Positions 33,061-40,304 of a DNA stretch of 56,977 nucleotides are shown piece after piece. The stretch comes from an uncultured Collinsella sp. (GTDB taxonomy: Bacteria > Actinomycetota > Coriobacteriia > Coriobacteriales > Coriobacteriaceae), in the NCBI GenBank assembly GCA_902492755.1, contig CABUNB010000010.1, positions 1-56,977 of the forward strand, written 5' to 3'. Made by a program: the position numbers and the translations under genes. Position 1 is the stretch's first letter, and each line of letters opens with the position of its first letter. The notes beneath the pieces are model-generated. The model saw only the letters and a program-made list of their open reading frames with translations. It made no database searches and was not told where the DNA came from.

Positions 33061-33867
33061 TTGAAGAGCCATCTGAACATATTGAGCCGTCTGCAGGGTG
33101 CCGGTGCCCTACCGTTTGCGGACGAATTGCTACCGTTTGCCGAGCGGGTGGCACGCGAGGCGCTCGAGGCATTGTCGCCAACACGATGTGCCGGCTGCGA
33201 GCGCGCCGGTGCGCTTATTTGCCAAGACTGCCTGGCTGCGTTCACGCTCATCGACCCACGTCATAGCTGTACCCGATGCGGCGCCCCGTTTGGGGATTTG
33301 CTGTGCACTGAGTGTTCGGTCGAGGGCACGTCCTCGGCAATGGCGGAGGCGCTCGACCGCTGCCTGGCGTGCGCCGTCTATGCGCATCCGCTGCCGCGCA
33401 TCATTAAAGCGTACAAGGATGCGGGCGAGCGACGTCTGGCTCCGTATCTGGCGGAGCTGCTCTACGACACCGCCCTGCATGCCCAGGTCGTAGCGCCCGA
33501 TCGCTACGGAGGTGTGCTGTCCGGTGCGGATGCGGTGGTGTTTGTGCCTGCGGCGGCGGCAGCGTTTCGGCGGCGTGGTTTTGATCATATGGAGGCTATT
33601 GCGGGCCCATTTTGCGAGCTGTCGGGTGTTCCCCTGCTCGATGCTCTCGTCAAGTACGGGCATGGCGACCAGCGTGAACTCGGTCGTGAGGAGCGCCGCG
33701 AGCGTGCCCAAGGCATGTACGAGACGGTTGAGGACGTGCACGGCCGCCGCTTGCTGCTTATCGATGACGTTATCACCACGGGCGCGACGATGGCAGCGGC
33801 TTCGGCGGAACTCAAGCGCGCCGGCGCCGCAGCAGTCGATGGCCTCGCTATCGCACGCGTTTGGTAG
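33061..33867 (+). CDS. ComF-family phosphoribosyltransferase-like protein
   Basis: A 268-residue protein with the ComFC layout. An N-terminal zinc module (CAGCERAGALICQDC then CTRCGAPFGDLLCTEC, residues about 41-85) is followed by a phosphoribosyltransferase-fold domain. That domain ends in the PRPP loop LLLIDDVITTGATM near residue 235. In competent bacteria ComFC helps incoming DNA become single-stranded recombination substrate; in others the role is unclear. The start is TTG 33061, whose ribosome site is buried in a hairpin. The next gene starts 10 bp after its stop. Confidence 0.88.
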   Translation: MKSHLNILSRLQGAGALPFADELLPFAERVAREALEALSPTRCAGCERAGALICQDCLAAFTLIDPRHSCTRCGAPFGDLLCTECSVEGTSSAMAEALDRCLACAVYAHPLPRIIKAYKDAGERRLAPYLAELLYDTALHAQVVAPDRYGGVLSGADAVVFVPAAAAAFRRRGFDHMEAIAGPFCELSGVPLLDALVKYGHGDQRELGREERRERAQGMYETVEDVHGRRLLLIDDVITTGATMAAASAELKRAGAAAVDGLAIARVW

Positions 33868-33877
33868 GGGTGGTTTT

Positions 33878-34987
33878 GTGGCAGTAAAGATTGAGCGGTG
33901 CAACGAGCCGACAGGCGAACAGCTAGCGGCTTCCGTAATCCTAACAGGCGCCTCGGCGCTACGCATGATGCGCGCCGAGCGCCGGCAGATGGGCTACATA
34001 AGCTGGAGGGACCTCAATCCCGATGAAGAGCGCCGTGTGCTGCGCACGTCGTCGCCCTCGACCGAGGATATCTATCTTCCTGACTTGGTGCGAATTGGAG
34101 CCAAAAGCGGCGAGGTGCAAGAAGATCTGTGCTTGCTGGTGGGATCTGCGGCGCATCGCCGCCGCATTCTTGGCGTGGGCTGGTCCGTGTGTTCCGGGTT
34201 ACCCGCCGGCTCGATTCTAGAGGTGGAACCGGGGGTGTACAGCCTATCTCCCGAGGCCCTTTGTGTTGCCGTTGCGCGCGAGGTCGGCTGCATCCAGGCG
34301 TTTGCCCTGGCCCAGGAGCTGTGCTCTAAGATTTCACTGAGCGACCGCGGGAAGTATCTGCCTCCCTACACCTCGCCTGTTACGAATAAACTTGCAAAGG
34401 ACAAGGACCAGCCAGCAGACGTGGGCTACTTTGAAGTCGAGCCGGCGCTGACGCCCGATCGCCTGGCAGATTATCTTGCGGCATGCAAGGGGAATGTGGC
34501 CAAACAGCTGCTGCGTCTGTGTCCCTACCTGTCAGAAAACCTGCTCTCGCCCATGGAGTGCATCATGCTTGCCCTGTTTTCGCTTCCGTTTTCCTATGGC
34601 GGGTTTGCCTGCGGACCTTTTAAGACCGACTACAAGATCGAGTTCGATGACCGTGCGCAGGCAATCTCGGGGATGCCTCATGCAGTTTGCGATGCGTATC
34701 AAGAGGCAGCCCGGTTTGACCTGGAATACAACGGTGAGCTGGGCCATTCCTCTCGGAGGGGACGTATCCATGATGAAAAGCGCAACACGGGCTTGATTAC
34801 TATGGGAATCGAGGTCGCGACGGTCAACAACGAAATGCTCTGTGACATGGAAGCGATGGAAGCGCTCGCATGGCGCATCCACCAGCGTATGCGAAAGCGG
34901 TACCGGAATCGTGCCGATGCCCGCAGGAAGAAGCAAGAGGCGTTGCTTAACACGCTGCGGGCGTGTTTTGGGCTTAAGCCGGTCTAA
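33878..34987 (+). CDS. Possible AbiEi/DUF559-type protein
   Basis: A 369-residue protein of uncertain function. Residues 100-190 resemble the N-terminal region of AbiEi-like/DUF559 proteins of actinobacteria: RRILGVGWSVCSGLPAGSIL, VYSLSPEALCVAVARE and LAQELCSK. Residues 270-325 could form a PD-(D/E)xK-like core, with FDLEYNGELGHSSRRGRIHD ahead of EKRNTGLITMGIEVATVN. That pattern (Asp, then E-x-N, His, Asp, Arg) is the DUF559/Vsr-type endonuclease signature. GTG 33878 follows GGGGTGG; a longer frame open upstream lies inside comF and is not expected. A nuclease role is inference from a motif, with no partner visible. Confidence 0.6.
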   Translation: MAVKIERCNEPTGEQLAASVILTGASALRMMRAERRQMGYISWRDLNPDEERRVLRTSSPSTEDIYLPDLVRIGAKSGEVQEDLCLLVGSAAHRRRILGVGWSVCSGLPAGSILEVEPGVYSLSPEALCVAVAREVGCIQAFALAQELCSKISLSDRGKYLPPYTSPVTNKLAKDKDQPADVGYFEVEPALTPDRLADYLAACKGNVAKQLLRLCPYLSENLLSPMECIMLALFSLPFSYGGFACGPFKTDYKIEFDDRAQAISGMPHAVCDAYQEAARFDLEYNGELGHSSRRGRIHDEKRNTGLITMGIEVATVNNEMLCDMEAMEALAWRIHQRMRKRYRNRADARRKKQEALLNTLRACFGLKPV

Positions 34988-35022
34988 TTCACGTCGAAAT
35001 TAGGGGGTTAATCATATGCCCT

Positions 35023-35237
35023 GGCCAAAATATGGCAAATATGAGTACTGTCACTAAATCAGTAACAGCAAAATCAAGGAGTTTAGGACTCGGGGGCGGC
35101 ATAAAGTAAGAAGATAATATACAAATGTAGAATAACTAAGCATCAGGTTGGCGACACTGAGCGCAAAATCTGTCCGAGAGGCCAAAATTGCCTGTTACTA
35201 AATTGGTGACAGTACTCATATTTGCCGTTTTTTGGCC
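35023..35237. mobile_element. 215-bp inverted-repeat (MITE/REPIN-like) element
   Basis: 46-base terminal arms at 35023-35068 and 35192-35237 are inverted copies differing at 5 positions. Each contains GGCAAATATGAGTACTGTCA and an internal CTGTYAC/GTAACAG stem. The 120-base centre is A+T-rich and non-coding. Single arms of the same family occur at 102-156 and 20662-20716. There is no transposase and no clear target-site duplication, so mobility is inference. Confidence 0.65.
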
Positions 35238-35239
35238 AC

Positions 35240-35287
35240 GGCACCCCAAGAAGGGTGCCCCGGAGCTCCCCATAGGGGAGCTCCGGG
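35240..35287. terminator. Two adjacent GC hairpins
   Basis: GGCACCC/GGGTGCC (35240-35259) is followed by CCCGGAGCTCCCC (35259-35271) paired with GGGGAGCTCCGGG (35275-35287) around ATA. Only TTCAC follows, so intrinsic termination is uncertain. It may insulate the downstream promoter. Confidence 0.45.
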
Positions 35288-35359
35288 CTTCACAGAGGCA
35301 CGAATAGCCCACTCCGACCTGCGAAATCTGTACTCGCGATGCGAATGACGCCCCTAACC

Positions 35360-35388
35360 TTAAACTTTAGCTTGAACTTAGCTATAAT
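35360..35388 (+). promoter_or_regulatory. Promoter of the solute-binding lipoprotein gene
   Basis: A perfect TATAAT lies at 35383-35388, with TTAAAC at 35360-35365 spaced 17 bases upstream. The transcript should start near 35395, about 340 bases before the coding start. Confidence 0.65.
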
Positions 35389-35394
35389 GCGCTA

Positions 35395-35737
35395 CGTTCC
35401 TACCAGGCTGTGGTTGCGGACGGACGAAATGCCCGTCCTAGTCCAAGACAGACGCGGTCAAAGGGATCCACGTAAGCGACCGCGTGCGCGCGGCGCGATC
35501 ATGGCGCGTCCTAGATGTAAGCCGCACCGTCCGTTCTACTTTCTTTGGGGCAATACCGCCTCGCGGGCGAGCGGGCCAGTCGTGAAGGTGGCTGCGGCCT
35601 CCCGAGCAAACACCCCGGTGCGCAAGTGTGGGGTCAAATACCAGGTCAGCTGGTGGGAACAATCTGATATTCCGCGCAACGCACGGATCGTATACGACAC
35701 AGAAGGCAGGGTAGTGGACATGGTGAGGGGCAGCTTG
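35395..35737 (+). other. Long candidate structured leader (5' UTR)
   Basis: About 340 bases separate the promoter from the lipoprotein start. Potential helices include GACGCGGTC (35451-35459) with GACCGCGT (35478-35485), and CGGACGG near 35419 with CCGTCCG near 35548. The extent fits a riboswitch or r-protein-type leader, but I recognise no known class. Confidence 0.4.
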
Positions 35738-36745
35738 ATGCACGCGGCTCGGTTAGGTGCTGGGACCGCAGCGGTCATCGCCGTTTTGGGCCTGAGCGGA
35801 TGCGCGTTCAACCCGCTGTCTACGTTCACGACTCCCACGATCGACCAGATCGAGTACGAGACCGTCACGCCCACGGTGTCGGATGATGCCCTGGTCACTC
35901 CCGGTACCCTGACGGTCGCCCTCGATACCTCCGATGCGCCGCAGGCCATGCAGGGCGCTGACGGCGAGCTCACGGGGTATGCAGTCGACGCTGCCCGCGC
36001 CCTCGCAAGCCGCATGGGCCTTAAGGTCGCCTTTGTCGATGCGTCCTCGGCAGGTTCCGCGCTCGGCGACAAAAAGGCTGATATCTTTATCGGCGAGATC
36101 AACTCTACGGACGGGGACGTTAGCTCGCTCGGCACCTGCCTGTACGATGCCGCTTCCGTGTTCGGTAAAACCAGCGATGGTGGGTCGCTAAGCGTTTCCA
36201 CCGATACCCTTAACACGTCTACTCTGGGTATCCAGATGTCCTCGGCCTCGCAGGAGGCGCTTGCTAAGCAGAGCATCACCGCCAACCAAAAGACCTACTC
36301 CAACATCAACGAGTGCTTTGAGGCGCTCGAGTCCGGCGAAGTCGACTATGTGATCTGCGACTCCACGGCCGGCGGCTACCTTGCACGCCTGATGAGCGAG
36401 ATCTCCTATGTCGGTGCGCTCGAGGCGCCCTCGACGCTTGGTGTTGCGGGCCTCTCGTCCAATGACGAACTGTGCCGTGCCGTGAGCGATGCCCTCGACG
36501 GTATTACGGCCGACGGCACGCTCGAGGCGGTCCACTGCGTCTGGTACGGCACGATGCCCTACGACCTCACCACTAAGACGGTTTCGGGCGCTAACGTGCA
36601 GCCGGGCGACTCTGAGTCCAGTGAGACCACGTCCTCCGGCAGCGAGTCCTCCGATTCCAACAATGAGACCGCATCCTCCGAAGACAAATCGTCCAGCCAG
36701 GAAGACACCATCACCGACGACGACATTAACAAGCTTAATAGCTAG
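35738..36745 (+). CDS. Extracellular solute-binding lipoprotein (family 3)
   Basis: A 335-residue lipoprotein. The signal peptide ends at lipobox LSGC (C22), so the mature protein is lipid-anchored outside the membrane. The binding domain follows the amino-acid/polar SBP family 3 pattern: PGTLTVALDTSDAPQAMQGA, LTGYAVDAARALASRMGLKV, and ALESGEVDYVICDSTAGGYL. The final 60 residues are a Ser/Glu/Asp-rich tail. No ABC permease or ATPase is nearby, so it is an orphan or serves a distant transporter. ATG 35738 has GAGGGG seven bases upstream; ATG 35720 is an alternative start. Confidence 0.85.
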   Translation: MHAARLGAGTAAVIAVLGLSGCAFNPLSTFTTPTIDQIEYETVTPTVSDDALVTPGTLTVALDTSDAPQAMQGADGELTGYAVDAARALASRMGLKVAFVDASSAGSALGDKKADIFIGEINSTDGDVSSLGTCLYDAASVFGKTSDGGSLSVSTDTLNTSTLGIQMSSASQEALAKQSITANQKTYSNINECFEALESGEVDYVICDSTAGGYLARLMSEISYVGALEAPSTLGVAGLSSNDELCRAVSDALDGITADGTLEAVHCVWYGTMPYDLTTKTVSGANVQPGDSESSETTSSGSESSDSNNETASSEDKSSSQEDTITDDDINKLNS

Positions 36746-37062
36746 TTATTGCTAGGGGTGGCGTCTCCTATGCGCTAGGAGAGATGCCTCTTCACGGTTT
36801 CAACACGCACTGCCGGGCTTCCCCAATAGGGGAGCCCGGCTTTTTCATCTCTATAAAACCAGCAGGTCAAAGCCAATTTTCGGGACCAAATACAAAGTCG
36901 CCGGCTCCCTCCTATAGCGCACTTTGCCACAGAAAAGTGCGAGACTTCGGTATGCGGTATCAAGCAATCGTTATTCGGCTCTTTGGGAATCCGCGTGATT
37001 AAATGCACGGCAATGGGTACATAGCCAGTACAGTAAGTCCCCGAGGCAGATTGGAGCCACGT
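36746..37062. other. Intergenic region with hairpins before hpf
   Basis: TCTCCTA/TAGGAGA forms a small stem at 36764-36782, then comes the terminator at 36812-36845. CGCACTTT (36918-36925) and AAAGTGCG (36934-36941) form another stem. The hpf promoter should lie in 36940-37050, but I cannot place it. No gene is apparent. Confidence 0.5.
36812..36845 (+). terminator. Rho-independent terminator after the lipoprotein gene
   Basis: GCCGGGCTTCCCC (36812-36824) pairs with GGGGAGCCCGGC (36829-36840) with one bulged T, followed by five T. It begins 66 bases after the stop. Confidence 0.9.
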
Positions 37063-37647
37063 ATGGATATCAAGGTTTCTGGACGCAAGACGACGGTAAC
37101 CGATGCTCTGCGTGCGCATGTGGATGAGAAGATCGGCGAGGCGCTCAAGGTTTTCGATATCGAGCCCATGACGGTCGACGTTGTACTTCGCTATGAGAAG
37201 AACCCCTCGAACCCCAACCCGGCAATCGTCGAGGTTACGGTTCGCGCCCGTGGTTCGGTGATTCGCGTTGCCGAGCACGGTGCAGATATGTACGCCGCCA
37301 TCGACCTCTCCGCCGATAAGGTCACCCGCCAGCTGCGCAAGTTCAAGACCAAGGTCGTGGACAACCGCCAGGGTGGTGCCAGCGCAGCGGATGTTGCACC
37401 GGTCGAGCGTGTCGAGGATCTGGCCGACCTGCTGCTGCCCGAGGAGGACGACGACCTGCTCGTCCGCGAGAAGGTCATCGATGTCACCCCGATGACTGAG
37501 GAGCAGGCGCTGGTGCAGACCGATCTGCTCGGTCACGACTTCTACGTGTTCGAGAATGCGACGACTGGCCTCATCAATGTGGTGTATCACCGTAAGAATG
37601 GTGGATATGGCATCATCAAGCCCCGTATCGAAACACTTGACGAGTAA
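37063..37647 (+). CDS. hpf: Ribosome hibernation-promoting factor, long form
   Basis: A 194-residue long-form HPF. The N-terminal domain (MDIKVSGRKTTVTDALRAHV, to about residue 105) binds the small subunit near the mRNA/tRNA channel. The C-terminal domain (KVIDVTPMTEEQALVQTDLL then GHDFYVFENATTG, LINVVYHRKNGGYGIIKP) dimerises and pairs 70S ribosomes into inactive 100S particles. The start is ATG 37063, six bases after TTGGAG. It is expressed alone, ending in a strong terminator, and is expected to rise on entry to stationary phase. Confidence 0.95.
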   Translation: MDIKVSGRKTTVTDALRAHVDEKIGEALKVFDIEPMTVDVVLRYEKNPSNPNPAIVEVTVRARGSVIRVAEHGADMYAAIDLSADKVTRQLRKFKTKVVDNRQGGASAADVAPVERVEDLADLLLPEEDDDLLVREKVIDVTPMTEEQALVQTDLLGHDFYVFENATTGLINVVYHRKNGGYGIIKPRIETLDE

Positions 37648-37677
37648 AATACGTTAACTTGCATGAGTTAACGGTTG

Positions 37678-37708
37678 GCGGCCATCCCATGCGGGTGGCC
37701 GCTTTTTT
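37678..37708 (+). terminator. Rho-independent terminator after hpf
   Basis: GCGGCCA...TGGCCGC stem with an inner CC/GG helix, followed by six T at 37703-37708. A separate GTTAACT/AGTTAAC hairpin sits just upstream (37653-37672). Confidence 0.93.
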
Positions 37709-37726
37709 ACGTAAGGAGTCGCTTTG

Positions 37727-38680
37727 ATGGACAAGGCCGCATCCGCCGGTCATTCGGACCGTTGCCGCATCGTCGTCGATACCTGCTGCGACTTTAGCCC
37801 CGAGGTCGCCGCGAACCTCGATGTCGATATCTTGGGTTTCCCCTTCATTATCGATGGCGAGGAGCGTACGGACGACATCTGGTCGAGCATCACGCCCAAG
37901 GAGTTCTACGACCGCATGCGCGCCGGCGCCCGCGTGTCCACCTCCGCCGTGTCGCTCGGTCGCTATATCGAGTTCTTTACCGAGTGCGCCAAAGAGGGTA
38001 CGCCCACGGTCTACCTGTGCTTTACCTCGGCGCTGTCGTCGAGCTACAACTCCGCGTGCCAGGCGGCGGACGCCGTGCGTGCCGAGTATCCCAACTTTGA
38101 GCTCTACGTGGTCGACAACGCCCTACCCTGTGCGACCGGCGAGCTCCTGGCGCTCGAGGCCGTGCGCCAGCGCTCGGCGGGACTGACTGCTAAGCAGCTG
38201 GTCGATTGGGCAAACGAGGCCAAGACCTACGTGCACGGTTACTTTACGCTCGAGAGCTTCGATGCGCTGGCTGCCGGCGGCCGCATTCCGCCCGCGGCGG
38301 CGCAGCTCACGGCAAAGCTCGACGTCAAGCCCGAGCTCTCCTACGACCTTGCCGGCTCGCTGTCGCTGATCGGCGTCAACCGCGGCCGCAAGAAGGCGCT
38401 CAAGTCCATTCTCAAGTCGTTCCGCGAGAACTACGTGCCCGACCGCACCATGCCCATCGCCATCATGACGGCCGATGCCGAAAAGGACGGCGACTGGCTC
38501 GAAGCCGCCATCTGCAAGGAGGAGGGCTGCGCCGACGTCACGATCATTCGCAGCTCCGTGGGTCCCACCATTGGCTCGCACGTGGGCCCCGGCATGGTGG
38601 CCTGCGCGTTTTGGGGTAAGAACCGCGCCGACAAGGCGTCGCTTTCCGACCGCATCGCCCGCCGCGTGCGCGGCCAGTAG
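37727..38680 (+). CDS. DegV-family fatty-acid-binding protein
   Basis: A 317-residue two-domain protein. DegV/FakB-type proteins bind a fatty acid in a buried cleft and present it to a kinase. Here the N-terminal domain has IVVDTCCDFSPEV, where most relatives have DSTSDL, then RVSTSAVSLGRYIEFF and YLCFTSALSSSYNSA. The C-terminal domain has LAAGGRIPPAAAQLTAKLDV and SSVGPTIGSHVGPGMVACAF, containing the conserved Gly-His that binds the carboxylate. ATG 37727 follows AAGGAG by eight bases. It is a single gene; no fatty-acid kinase (FakA) is in the window. Confidence 0.92.
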   Translation: MDKAASAGHSDRCRIVVDTCCDFSPEVAANLDVDILGFPFIIDGEERTDDIWSSITPKEFYDRMRAGARVSTSAVSLGRYIEFFTECAKEGTPTVYLCFTSALSSSYNSACQAADAVRAEYPNFELYVVDNALPCATGELLALEAVRQRSAGLTAKQLVDWANEAKTYVHGYFTLESFDALAAGGRIPPAAAQLTAKLDVKPELSYDLAGSLSLIGVNRGRKKALKSILKSFRENYVPDRTMPIAIMTADAEKDGDWLEAAICKEEGCADVTIIRSSVGPTIGSHVGPGMVACAFWGKNRADKASLSDRIARRVRGQ

Positions 38681-38778
38681 GCAAGCGCTGCGTCCGTAAT
38701 CGCCCTCGACTCACAGCCCAAACGCTGGCACCGAGTATTCAACCTGGTAATAACACCCAACCCAAAAGGAAAGGTTTC

Positions 38779-39858
38779 ATGGCAAACAAGCTCTCTGTCG
38801 CATTTATCGGCACCGGAATTATGGGTGCCCCCATTGCCGGCCACATTCTGGACGCTGGCTATCCCGTCACGGTCAACAACCGCACCAAGTCCAAGGCTGC
38901 AGCGCTCGTTGAGCGCGGTGCCGTCTGGGCCGATACGCCGGCAGATGCCGCGGCGAACGCCGACGTCATCTTTACCATGGTGGGTTATCCCTCCGAGGTC
39001 GAGGAGCTCTACCTGGCGGGCGACGGTCTGCTCGCGTGCACTAAGCCCGGCGCGGTCCTGATCGACCTTACCACGAGCTCGCCCGAGCTGGCGCGCGACA
39101 TTGCCGAGGCCGCCCAGGTTTCCGGCCGCATGGCGTTTGACTGCCCCGTCACCGGTGGCGAGTCTGGTGCTATCGCCGGCACGCTCACGGCTATCGTGGG
39201 CGCCACCGAGAACGACATCGCTCCGGTTCGCGATATCCTTTCCACCTTTGCGGCAACCATCTGCTGCTTCGATGGCGCCGGCAAGGGCCAGGCGGCCAAG
39301 CTCGCCAACCAGGTGTCGCTGGGCGCCTGCATGGTCGGCATGGCCGATGCCATGGCATTTGCCGAGCTCAACGGCCTGGATCTGGAGAAGACCCGCGAGA
39401 TGATCCTGGGCGGCACCGGCAAGTCCGGCGCCATGGAGAGCCTGGCGCCCAAGGCGCTCGACGGCGATTACAAGCCCGGCTTTATGGTCGAGCACTTCAT
39501 TAAGGATCTGCGCTTGGCGCTCGCTTATGCCGACGACCGCGAGCTTGCGCTGCCCGGCGCTGACGTGGCCTTTACGCTCTACGACATGCTCGACGCCATC
39601 GGTGGCGCCAAGCTGGGCACCCAGGCCATCACGGTGCTCTACAAGGAGGAGGCCGACGCCATCGCCGCCGGTCTGGACTGGTCGCAGTATCGCCCCGAGG
39701 AGCACGGCGCTCACGAGGACGGCTGCGGTTGCGGTGAGCACGGCGACGACCACGAGTGCGGTTGCGGCCACCACCACGGCGAGGATCACGAGTGCTGCGG
39801 CGGCCACGGCCACGATGACGGCCACGAGTGCTGCTGCGGCCATCATCGCGAGGAGTAG
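38779..39858 (+). CDS. 3-hydroxyisobutyrate-dehydrogenase-family reductase with His/Cys tail
   Basis: A 359-residue enzyme. The Rossmann motif is FIGTGIMGAPIAGHILDAGY at the N-terminus. CPVTGGESGAI near residue 120 is the substrate loop, and the catalytic lysine is K174 in GKGQAAKLANQ. The core fits beta-hydroxyacid dehydrogenases such as tartronate-semialdehyde reductase; the substrate is unknown. Residues 309-359 are not part of the family fold: in 51 residues they hold 13 His and 9 Cys with Asp/Glu/Gly, a clear metal-binding composition. It is the first of a run of four genes at 5-13 bp spacing, ending with the isocitrate-type dehydrogenase. Confidence 0.92.
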   Translation: MANKLSVAFIGTGIMGAPIAGHILDAGYPVTVNNRTKSKAAALVERGAVWADTPADAAANADVIFTMVGYPSEVEELYLAGDGLLACTKPGAVLIDLTTSSPELARDIAEAAQVSGRMAFDCPVTGGESGAIAGTLTAIVGATENDIAPVRDILSTFAATICCFDGAGKGQAAKLANQVSLGACMVGMADAMAFAELNGLDLEKTREMILGGTGKSGAMESLAPKALDGDYKPGFMVEHFIKDLRLALAYADDRELALPGADVAFTLYDMLDAIGGAKLGTQAITVLYKEEADAIAAGLDWSQYRPEEHGAHEDGCGCGEHGDDHECGCGHHHGEDHECCGGHGHDDGHECCCGHHREE

Positions 39859-39863
39859 CGCCC

Positions 39864-40292
39864 ATGAGCTGGACGTTCGTGGTGCTCGCGCTGGTGCTTT
39901 TTATCTTTGCGATCTACATTGGCTTTTTGTGCGGCCAGTGGGCTTGCGAAAAGCGCGTGATCACCAAGCGCGACTACTGGATCGCCAACTTTGCGGGTGC
40001 GGCGGCAGTCATCCTGCTGACCTGGGTGTTCTCGCTGTTCCCGCTGGTGCAGTTTGCGCCGATCGGCTGGCTTGGCGGCTTTATCGCCGGCCTTAAGATG
40101 AGCTTTGGCGAGTCCGTTGGCCCGTGGCGCAAGCATGACGAGGTCTTTAACGTCAACAAGGCCCATCGCGCCGCCGCCGATGCGGGCGACGCCGAGGAGC
40201 GCCGCCGCGCACGTCGCGATGGCGGTGCCGACCGACAGCTCATCTCGGTCACCGATGACAGCAAGGGTGCTGGCAAGCACACCAAGAAATAA
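39864..40292 (+). CDS. Small membrane protein of unknown function
   Basis: A 142-residue protein with two to three N-terminal membrane helices (VVLALVLFIFAIYIGFLCG, then FAGAAAVILLTWVFSLFPL, then a Gly-rich segment near residue 75). A charged cytosolic tail follows, rich in Arg/Lys/Asp (EERRRARRDGGADRQ). I do not recognise the family. ATG 39864 lies 5 bp after the dehydrogenase stop, with GAGGAG overlapping that gene's 3' end. It is in a run with the dehydrogenase before it and a HEAT-like protein after it, and is probably cotranscribed. Confidence 0.8.
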   Translation: MSWTFVVLALVLFIFAIYIGFLCGQWACEKRVITKRDYWIANFAGAAAVILLTWVFSLFPLVQFAPIGWLGGFIAGLKMSFGESVGPWRKHDEVFNVNKAHRAAADAGDAEERRRARRDGGADRQLISVTDDSKGAGKHTKK

Positions 40293-40304
40293 GAAGAGGT
40301 AACT

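Larger units (their letters stand above)
34988..35737. other. 750-bp gene-free region: repeat element, promoter and leader
   Basis: It contains, in order, a 215-bp inverted-repeat element (35023-35237), two GC hairpins (35239-35287), a promoter (35360-35388) and about 340 bases of structured-looking leader before the lipoprotein gene. A frame stays open through the leader but is arginine-rich and not protein-like. Confidence 0.6.

Noticed and set aside
102..35237. CRISPR array from the repeated TGAGTACTGTYAC units
   Set aside because: The copies are kilobases apart and in both orientations, with no regular spacers and no cas genes.
35339..35737. N-terminal extension of the lipoprotein gene (about 130 more codons)
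   Set aside because: It would start upstream of the TATAAT box, is Arg-rich, and would place the lipoprotein signal peptide in mid-protein.
35395..35737. tmRNA, RNase P RNA or a known riboswitch in the long leader
   Set aside because: I looked for the conserved cores (for example GGTTCGA...CCA ends of tmRNA, the GAGGAAAGTCC core of RNase P, TPP, cobalamin and SAM signatures) and found none.
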